Below are positions 58,281-64,000 of a stretch of DNA of 64,000 nucleotides, piece by piece; within the stretch, counting starts at the first letter, position 1; each line of letters begins with the position of its first letter. Both the position numbers and the translations under genes were made by a program. Origin of the DNA: CAJQPP01 sp963793465 (GTDB lineage: Bacteria > Planctomycetota > Planctomycetia > Pirellulales > Pirellulaceae); contig CAWCAJ010000001.1 in NCBI GenBank assembly GCA_963793465.1, positions 434,001 through 498,000 of the forward strand, read 5' to 3'. A model generated the notes under the pieces. It had not been told where the DNA came from, did no database searches, and saw only the letters and a list, made by a program, of their open reading frames with translations.

Positions 58281-58865
58281 ATGACATTTATCGAATCCCT
58301 TAGCTCGGGCCTGACCGAGAACTGGCAATACTGGCTGGTCAGCATCGTCTTGATAGTGGCTGCCGTCATTGATGGCATCCAGCTGAAAGTTCCCAACTGG
58401 CTTACCTTTCCCATGATTATCAGCGGCTGGGTGTTCAGTGCCATGGCTTACGGGATGGCTGGCGAAAGCTGGATCACCGGCCTGGGCTGGAGCCTGGCGG
58501 GCACCGCCGTGGGCCTGTCCCTGCTTTTACCGGCCTATGCGATTGGTGGCATGGGCGCAGGAGACGTCAAGCTGATGGCTGGCATTGGTGCCTGGGTTCA
58601 CTGCTGGATCACGTTCTATGCCTTCTGCCTGTCCGCGGTGATTGGGGCGATTATCGCGGTCATCATGGTCTGGCGGGCCGGCAAAATGAAGAAACATTCC
58701 GGGCAGTTTGTGTCCATCCTGAACGAAATCATGACGGTCAAGAACCCTGAAAAACTGGCGACGATCGCTGCCGAACGGAAAAGCACCATGATGTTGCTGC
58801 CCTACGGAATACCAATCGCCATCGGTACGATCCTGTACTTTGCCTGGACAGGACTGTTGATCTGA
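58281..58865 (+). CDS. cpaA: Prepilin peptidase (TadV/CpaA)
   Basis: A 194-aa A24-type aspartic peptidase with about five helices, cleaving the Flp prepilin at the inner membrane. Catalytic Asp31 (AAVIDGIQLKVPNW) and Asp95 (GMGAGDVKLMAGIGAW, the GxGD motif) are both in place. ATG 58281 follows GGAG 11 bases upstream. The C-terminus carries a basic cytoplasmic stretch (RAGKMKKHSGQF) and a final helix. Confidence 0.92.
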   Translation: MTFIESLSSGLTENWQYWLVSIVLIVAAVIDGIQLKVPNWLTFPMIISGWVFSAMAYGMAGESWITGLGWSLAGTAVGLSLLLPAYAIGGMGAGDVKLMAGIGAWVHCWITFYAFCLSAVIGAIIAVIMVWRAGKMKKHSGQFVSILNEIMTVKNPEKLATIAAERKSTMMLLPYGIPIAIGTILYFAWTGLLI

Positions 58866-59201
58866 TCTGGGCGGTCGCCGGAATCAACACCAAGAATTCG
58901 CAAGGTTGACCGGTCGAGAAAACAAGAGTGGTGTGTGGATTGTGCGGGATGTTTTTGGTGTCCGGCACAACTCAACACGGATAAACCTGATGTAGTCCTA
59001 TCGTCGATGCAAACGATGATGGCACTACTCTGCCGTCGCTCGACGATGGCAAGAGACTGTATGGAAGCAGTTCAATGCTGGTTGATGGGATTGGGGCTCA
59101 CCCGGTCGTTTCAATCAAATTCATGGACGGTCGGTTCCCCGGAATCGGCAGAGACAACCAAACCCGCAAACATTTACAAGCATTGATCGAGGAAACCTTC
59201 C
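58866..59201. other. Spacer between prepilin peptidase and cpaB
   Basis: No gene or clear signal. A plus-strand frame 58935-59186 has no recognisable content. Confidence 0.5.
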
Positions 59202-60170
59202 ATGAAATCCAAGTCCATTTTCCTGATGGCTGTGTCGCTGGGTTTCGGTCTGGTTGCGGCCATCGGCATTACTCAAGTCATGGGGCGCAATAATCAACCG
59301 ACACCCACCAAAGAAGAACCCAAACTGCCGATCCTGATCGCGGTGCAGGACATCGATATCAACGATGAACTGAAAGAAGAAATGTTTTCCGAAGAGGAAT
59401 GGCCAGCCCGCCTGGTTCCGGAAGGCGTGGCCACCAGTTTTGAAGACCTGGATGGCATGGTGACCACAGCCCGCGTCGGCAAGAAAGGCACCGTTCTGCT
59501 GTCCAACCTGCTGGAAAAAAGCAAGCTCCGCGAAAAAAAGATCCCGGTGGGCTTCAAGGTCATCGGAATCAAATTGGGTGCCGACGACCACTTGCACGGT
59601 TTGCTGGAGGCGGGCGACCTGGTGGACATCATGGCCGTTTTTCGCGCCAGTGCCAGTCAATCCAGTGGTTCCACGACCCGTACATTCCTGCGTAAGGTCA
59701 CGGTCTGGTCAATCGGTTCCAAGACCAAGAAAGACATCGAGCAGAACTCCAATGCCAAAGGCTCCACGGTCGTCGGGCTGTTGGTCACCGAGAAACAGGC
59801 CGAACGCATCGTGCTGGCAGAGCAGATCGCTCAACTGAAATTGGCGATGCGGGGCAAGGAAGATGCCGACCCCGCCCTCATGAGTGGCGGCACCGGCCGC
59901 GAAGATCTGGTCGATCCGGGTCTGGAAAACGCCGATACGGCCCTGGCGCAGATGATGCAACAAGCCAGAGGTCCTGCGATAGCCACGCAAGTCGCTCAGC
60001 AAAATTCCACAGCAGTTCACCGTTGTCGTGCATACCTCGGCTGGACCCACGCAATACCATTTCGACCGGGAGGCCGGGTACGTTCCCAGTCGAGTGGAAG
60101 GATTTCAGGGGGAACCGCAAACCGCCGAGCCCGAGGCCACGCTGCCGACTTTGGACTTTTCCGAAGATGA
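59202..60170 (+). CDS. cpaB: Flp pilus assembly protein CpaB/RcpC, C-terminus altered by frameshift
   Basis: Tad pilus assembly factor of the periplasm. N-terminal anchor FLMAVSLGFGLVAAIGITQVM, then a SAF domain (PILIAVQDIDINDELKEEMFSEEEWPARLVPEG) and the RcpC/CpaB middle domain (KVIGIKLGADDHLHGLLEAGDLVDIMAVF, with LLVTEKQAERIVLAEQIAQLKLAMRG). After AQQ the family-like reading KIPQQFTVVVHTSAGPTQYHF continues in the +1 frame. An extra A in AAAA at 60001-60004 would explain it. As read, the protein ends with 50 unrelated residues. GAGG lies eight bases before ATG 59202. Confidence 0.87.
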   Translation: MKSKSIFLMAVSLGFGLVAAIGITQVMGRNNQPTPTKEEPKLPILIAVQDIDINDELKEEMFSEEEWPARLVPEGVATSFEDLDGMVTTARVGKKGTVLLSNLLEKSKLREKKIPVGFKVIGIKLGADDHLHGLLEAGDLVDIMAVFRASASQSSGSTTRTFLRKVTVWSIGSKTKKDIEQNSNAKGSTVVGLLVTEKQAERIVLAEQIAQLKLAMRGKEDADPALMSGGTGREDLVDPGLENADTALAQMMQQARGPAIATQVAQQNSTAVHRCRAYLGWTHAIPFRPGGRVRSQSSGRISGGTANRRARGHAADFGLFRR

Positions 60171-60228
60171 CGCTGATTCCGATTCTGATTCATTGATCGA
60201 AGAATTGGATTCTGAGCCTGGCAGCTAA
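60004..60228 (+). pseudogene. Out-of-frame C-terminal tail of cpaB
   Basis: Continuation of cpaB in the +1 frame: FTVVVHTSAGPTQYHFDREA, then an acidic end SEDDADSDSDSLIEELDSEPGS and stop at 60226-60228. No start codon or ribosome-binding site of its own. Confidence 0.7.
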
Positions 60229-60265
60229 TGCAATCAATTGTTGGGCTGAATTGATCGAATTACCT

Positions 60266-60304
60266 AAGGCGGACACAGCGGTTTCGACGCGTGTCCGCCT
60301 TTTC
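60266..60304 (+). terminator. Rho-independent terminator between cpaB and cpaC
   Basis: Perfect 11-bp stem AAGGCGGACAC (60266-60276) / GTGTCCGCCTT (60291-60301) followed by TTT. Confidence 0.85.
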
Positions 60305-60448
60305 CACGTGATGGCGAATGGATCGATAGCATCGATCGTTTGCAGCAACTGAGGGAATCAGGTTTCGAATCAGGACTGGCCGCAGGGATAGCGGCTGCAA
60401 AAAGACCCGACCCGCGACTTAGCGGGTCCTCAGAGAAGGATTTCAAGG

Positions 60449-61990
60449 ATGAGTAAGCCGCGAATACTCCGCGTGTCAGCAATTGCGATTGCGACCTCGT
60501 GTGTGCTTGTTTCGAGCATGACATCAGGTGCCCTGGCACAAAACACTGCCTCGAGTGAGCCCATCAGGGTCGATCGCTCGGTCAACTCCATCGAACTGAT
60601 CACCAAGACAAGCCGACTGCTGGAGTTTGACTACGATGTACCGGAACTGGTGATCGACAACCAGAACGTGGTGCGAGCCACACCCATCGCCTCCAACAAA
60701 GTGCTGCTGACCGCCCTGAAACCGGGGTTCGCCACCATCACTGCCAGCGATGCCGACAAGAATACGCAGACGTTGAACCTGTTGGTTCGGGGAGACGTGC
60801 GAGCCCTGGAAATGGCCCTCAAACAATTTTTCCCAAACTCCAACATTCGAGCCACCGCTTTGGAAACCGGTGTTGTGTTGACCGGAACGTTGGCCAACGC
60901 CAATGATGTGGAAGGTGCGATGATTGTGGCGGGAGAGTACTTCCCCAAGGTCATCAACAACGTCAAGCTGCCCGATTCCCAGATGATCGCCATTGAAGTG
61001 CAAGTCTATGAAGTGGCTCGTACAAAGGTGCGGGAACTGGGAATGGACTGGCAACTGTTCACGCAGGACGTCAATCTGGAAGTTTTTGGAGCCAACAATC
61101 CGGGAAACAACCTGTTGTTCAGCGTGGTGGGTGACAACGCCTCCTTCAATGCATTCCTGGAGGCCCTGGAACGACGCTCGCTGGCTCGCTTGATGGACAA
61201 GCCGGTGCTGGTCACCATGAACGGTCGTCCTGCCGAATTCCTGCAGGGTGGTGAAATCCCGTTCGAAATCAACCAGGGCTTGGGGAACACCACCATCCAG
61301 TTCCGGCCTTTCGGTACCAAACTGGACGTGGTACCGATCGTGCAAGGCGAAGGTACTGTTCGCCTGGAGGTGCGGGCAGAAGTTTCCGAACCGGATGCCG
61401 CCCTGCGAAACAACCTGGGGCAGTCCGGGTTTCGTGTGCGTCGCGTCAATACCGGTGTGGACATGAAAATTGGGCACACTCTGGCTCTGGCCGGTGACCT
61501 TCGCGAAGAAGTAGAATCGGAAGTCCGTGGCATTCCTTACCTGATGGACCTACCGTTGATCGGCCGCGGCTTCAGCCGGGTCGAGGAAAGGACCCAGGAA
61601 GTCGAACTGGTGATCCTGTTGACACCCCGCTTCATTGGCGAAGTCGACCCTTCGCTGATGCCGCCGGGAGGTCCCGGTCGCAGCACCACGTCGCCGTCCG
61701 ACTGCGAGTTTTATCGCAACGGTCTGATCGAGGTACCCCGCTGTGGTCCCGATTGTGGCGACCTGCCCAACCAGCCACAGGATCCCCTGCCCGGCGGGTA
61801 CTTTGGCGGATACGGTCATCCTGGCTTCCAACCGGCTCCATCGGCAGTGCCAGTACAACCCGCATACCCGGCAGCGACGGCACCTGTCGCGCCTCAAGCC
61901 AGCAGTGGTTTCGGTTATCCGACGCAAACCACAGGCCAGCCGGCTCCCCGCACCGGTAGCCTGTCGCTGAAAAACATGTTGCGTCGCTAG
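60449..61990 (+). CDS. cpaC: Tad/Flp pilus secretin CpaC/RcpA
   Basis: A 513-aa outer-membrane secretin for Tad pili. Signal peptide MSKPRILRVSAIAIATSCVL..., cleavage near ALAQ. N-terminal BON-like/pilus N domain (LEFDYDVPELVIDNQNVVRATPIASNKVLLTALKPGFATI). The secretin core runs from ~175 (IAIEVQVYEVARTKVRELGMDW) through LMDKPVLVTMNGRPAEFLQGGEIPFE, FGTKLDVVPIVQGEGTVRLEV, and RVRRVNTGVDMKIGHTLALAGDL, ending in VELVILLTPRFI. A Pro/Gly-rich tail (~420-500) is typical in planctomycetes. AAGG precedes ATG 60449. Confidence 0.94.
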   Translation: MSKPRILRVSAIAIATSCVLVSSMTSGALAQNTASSEPIRVDRSVNSIELITKTSRLLEFDYDVPELVIDNQNVVRATPIASNKVLLTALKPGFATITASDADKNTQTLNLLVRGDVRALEMALKQFFPNSNIRATALETGVVLTGTLANANDVEGAMIVAGEYFPKVINNVKLPDSQMIAIEVQVYEVARTKVRELGMDWQLFTQDVNLEVFGANNPGNNLLFSVVGDNASFNAFLEALERRSLARLMDKPVLVTMNGRPAEFLQGGEIPFEINQGLGNTTIQFRPFGTKLDVVPIVQGEGTVRLEVRAEVSEPDAALRNNLGQSGFRVRRVNTGVDMKIGHTLALAGDLREEVESEVRGIPYLMDLPLIGRGFSRVEERTQEVELVILLTPRFIGEVDPSLMPPGGPGRSTTSPSDCEFYRNGLIEVPRCGPDCGDLPNQPQDPLPGGYFGGYGHPGFQPAPSAVPVQPAYPAATAPVAPQASSGFGYPTQTTGQPAPRTGSLSLKNMLRR

Positions 61991-62018
61991 TCACCTGCTC
62001 GAAACCTGAACAACACCA

Positions 62019-62087
62019 CAACACTGATCGACCGTTGCTCGTGACAGAAACGTCACAGCCGGTCGCTCAGTGTTGTTTTCGTTTTTG
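62019..62087 (+). terminator. Large terminator-like hairpin after cpaC
   Basis: A 16-bp stem (62019-62034 with 62060-62075, one mismatch) enclosing a second small hairpin GTGAC/GTCAC, followed by TTTTCGTTTTT. Confidence 0.8.
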
Positions 62088-62214
62088 CCTGTTTTCACCG
62101 CACATTTCCTTAAAAGTGTTCTACATATATGTGTGAGTTGTCTTTCCGCGGCACACAGGGTGCCCGTTAACTCACAACAAGCCGTAAGTTGAGTTACATC
62201 CCCAGGATTGGAAA

Positions 62215-63414
62215 ATGAGCGAATTGCGATTGGCAATCTGTGACCCCGCAGAAGACACGCGAGAGAGCTTAAAACAGCTTGTCATGGGCATTGATCGGGT
62301 CTGCCTGGAGGCTGACTGTTCGCGGTATGAATTTTTCTTTGATGTCGCCAAACAAACCGAACCCGAAGTTTGCCTGGTCAACATTGACACCGATTTGGAT
62401 TCCGCCACGCGGTTGATCACCAAATTGAATCAGAGTTTTCCAAAGGTCGGGATCATCGCGATCAGCACCAGTACGGAAGGCTCGCTGATCCTGCAAATCA
62501 TGCGCGCCGGTGCTCGCGAATTTCTGAGAGCTCCGGTGGATGCCCAGGAACTCGTCTCTTCGCTGGAACGGGTGTCTGCCAACGCCGACCCTGCCAAACG
62601 ACCCAAGTCTGGAAAAATTATCGCCGTTGCCGGAGCGTCAGGTGGTGTGGGTACCACCTCTATCGTCGTCAACCTGGCTTGCTGTATGGCACAGCTTCCC
62701 GGAGAGAGCATCGCGCTGATCGATCTCGATCTCAGCCTCGGTGACGCGGATGTGTTTCTGGATGCCATACCCGAATACACTCTGCTGGATGTGGCCCAGA
62801 ACGTTGCCCGCCTGGACCTGTCGCTATTGCGCAAGTCGTTGACCAAACACGAATCCGGCGTCTATCTGCTGCCACGCCCCGTGCAGCTGCAGGAAATCGG
62901 GACCATCTCCGACAGCGATTTCAGCCGTGTGTTGAAATTGATGAAAGCCTCCTTCACGCATGTGCTGGTGGATCTGTCCAAATCCTACAACTCACTGGAT
63001 ACAACAACGCTGGAGGCCGCCGACGAAATCCTGCTGTTGACACAGCTGGATCTGCCCTGTCTGCGAAACGTGGTGCGGCTGTTGACCTCCCTGGAAGCCC
63101 TCGACGGTGTCTCCAAGAAAATCAAAATCGTGATCAACCGGTCCGGACTGGACAACCGGCAGATCAGCATGAAGAAAGCCGAAGAGCACATTGGGCGGGA
63201 GATTTACTGGCAAATCCCCAATAACTTCTCGGCCGTTTCCGAGGGACGCAACAACGGTGTGCCTTTGATCGATTCCAGTCCCAACACGGCGATTACCCAG
63301 AACATCATCGCCCTGGCGGACAAGATGGTGAAAGGGGACGACAACCCCGCCGAACAGGAAACCACGGAGAAGAAAGAGAAAAAGGGTCTCTTCAGTTTTC
63401 TCTCCAAGAACTAG
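62215..63414 (+). CDS. cpaE: Tad pilus localisation ATPase CpaE/TadZ
   Basis: A 399-aa protein. Residues 1-~125 are an atypical receiver domain (LRLAICDPAEDTRESLKQLV...PEVCLVNIDTDL). Then a ParA/MinD-type ATPase with deviant P-loop GASGGVGTTS (140-149; the usual KGGVGKT signature Lys is Ser or Thr here), DLDLSLGDADVFLD as Walker A' and VLVDLSKSYNSLDTTTLEAAD. TadZ proteins polarise Tad pilus assembly. C-terminus highly charged (EKKEKKGLFSFLSKN). The tadA ATPase expected downstream is not in the window; the next gene starts a different unit. Its TAG (63412-63414) touches repeat copy E. Confidence 0.92.
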   Translation: MSELRLAICDPAEDTRESLKQLVMGIDRVCLEADCSRYEFFFDVAKQTEPEVCLVNIDTDLDSATRLITKLNQSFPKVGIIAISTSTEGSLILQIMRAGAREFLRAPVDAQELVSSLERVSANADPAKRPKSGKIIAVAGASGGVGTTSIVVNLACCMAQLPGESIALIDLDLSLGDADVFLDAIPEYTLLDVAQNVARLDLSLLRKSLTKHESGVYLLPRPVQLQEIGTISDSDFSRVLKLMKASFTHVLVDLSKSYNSLDTTTLEAADEILLLTQLDLPCLRNVVRLLTSLEALDGVSKKIKIVINRSGLDNRQISMKKAEEHIGREIYWQIPNNFSAVSEGRNNGVPLIDSSPNTAITQNIIALADKMVKGDDNPAEQETTEKKEKKGLFSFLSKN

Positions 63415-63519
63415 GGGTCTGGCCAGGCTGATCTGACGGGTGCCACTGCTGGCTTGCTCCCAGCAGTGTCGTTGCGAATCCGGCACTGCCTGCTTTCAAT
63501 TCAGATCTGACAGGCCACT
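63415..63519 (+). repeat. Dispersed palindromic element, copy E (most complete)
   Basis: Begins immediately after the cpaE stop (TAG|GGGTCTGGCC). Perfect central hairpin CACTGCTGG (63444-63452) and CCAGCAGTG (63460-63468), loop CTTGCTC, then GTTGCGAATCC and right arm TTCAGATCTGACAGGCCAC. No T-run follows the hairpin. Confidence 0.85.
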
Positions 63520-63690
63520 CGGGGAATGTCGGTCCTGAATGGACCGATCGATGCCGGGCTGGCCCAACCAGCCATGGCTCCCTTCCCACCGACCGAACCG
63601 GTGTCCGAGTCGCACCCACCCCCGCCGATTTGCCGGCCTGTGGGGCAACCGCTCATTGACACTGAAGGGCCGTTCGATCAAGAATCAGGC

Positions 63691-64000
63691 ATGTCCATTC
63701 GCTTGCCTCGCCGCCGTTCCGTCCTCATCGCCAGCGGGCTGACGCTGTTTCCGCTGCTGGCGGTTTCGGGATGCAAAGACGCTGCTCTGCCACCATCCAC
63801 TCAGCTCTCGCCCCCCCACCAGACTGCGGAATTACCCGCGAATCCCTGGCTGTCGCTGGTCGAGGAACCACGGTTGTCCGATTGGAAATTCATCGATTTT
63901 GGCGGTCGCGACGCCTTTCAGAAGCAGGCGGGCCAACTGACCGTCGAAGCCGGATACCCGCTGGCAGGATTCGTTTTCGGGGGTGCCTTCCCAACCTCCA
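63691..64000 (+). CDS. Lipoprotein, possibly DUF1080-type (3' end outside window)
   Basis: ATG 63691 opens a frame that is still open at the window end (103 codons). The N-terminus MSIRLPRRRSVLIASGLTLF with LLAVSGCKDAALPPS is a lipoprotein signal (lipobox VSGC; Cys28). Twin basic residues also hint at Tat export. WKFIDFGGRDAFQKQAGQLTVEAGYPLAGFVFGGA resembles the opening of the planctomycete DUF1080/3-keto-disaccharide hydrolase family, a weak identification. It is not long enough to confirm. Confidence 0.6.
   Translation, partial: MSIRLPRRRSVLIASGLTLFPLLAVSGCKDAALPPSTQLSPPHQTAELPANPWLSLVEEPRLSDWKFIDFGGRDAFQKQAGQLTVEAGYPLAGFVFGGAFPTS

Overview
The window looks like chromosome of a planctomycete, most likely of the Pirellula/Rhodopirellula type. 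The pointers are a DUF1553-type protein at the left edge, a paired ECF sigma factor and membrane Ser/Thr kinase, two PEP-CTERM proteins, lipid A genes (lpxD-lpxI), a Tad pilus locus whose pilin stands apart from the assembly genes, and a 23S-5S rRNA unit with no 16S gene beside it. This assignment rests on gene content and remembered family traits; no database was searched.

Layout. 1-3.0 kb: end of a DUF1553 protein, then lpxD and lpxI. 3.0-4.0 kb: a 190-bp direct repeat carrying twin hairpins. 4.0-9.1 kb: STAS protein, rsgA, a secreted protein, and a divergent VOC / ArsR-type regulator / SRPBCC module around a perfect 20-bp palindrome. 9.2-16.0 kb: EamA transporter, a fused enoyl-CoA hydratase/3-hydroxyacyl-CoA dehydrogenase, a DUF4430 lipoprotein with a DUF6580 membrane protein, a 52-aa membrane peptide, hisS and a YkgJ-type protein. 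16.2-26.9 kb: HELSH membrane protein, FAD oxidoreductase, HEAT/beta-propeller protein, M28 peptidase, YbjN-like protein, two PEP-CTERM proteins, helical-repeat protein, YdcF-like protein.

27.0-33.5 kb is the most unusual part. On the minus strand lie tRNA-Ile(GAT), tRNA-Ala(TGC), 23S and 5S in canonical order, but the 16S gene is missing and a carbon-nitrogen hydrolase gene in the opposite orientation sits between the tRNAs and the 23S gene. Each part has its own promoter-like sequence. The 23S gene is interrupted by a 465-nt insertion with group I intron core motifs, placed after the base equivalent to E. coli U1931.

33.7-57.1 kb: a TPR-like/TlpA thioredoxin protein split by a frameshift, GIN-domain protein, class V aminotransferase, glnA, a frameshifted alpha/beta hydrolase, SDR, rpmG, recJ, flippase-like protein, DUF1648 protein, NAD-sugar epimerase, gamma-glutamyltransferase, MFS transporter, a lysX-lysY pair of the LysW-carrier type, a PAS-containing kinase, and an ECF sigma factor followed by a membrane kinase. 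57.7-63.4 kb: Tad pilus genes flp, tadV/cpaA, cpaB (frameshifted near its end), cpaC and cpaE, with strong hairpins between them. The window closes inside a lipoprotein gene.

Four repeat phenomena cut across the region: a ~100-bp palindromic element in five copies, three of which sit at gene stop codons; the 190-bp twin-hairpin repeat; many 13-18 bp tandem duplications in spacers; and three single-base frameshifts in otherwise intact genes, which may be real or assembly errors.
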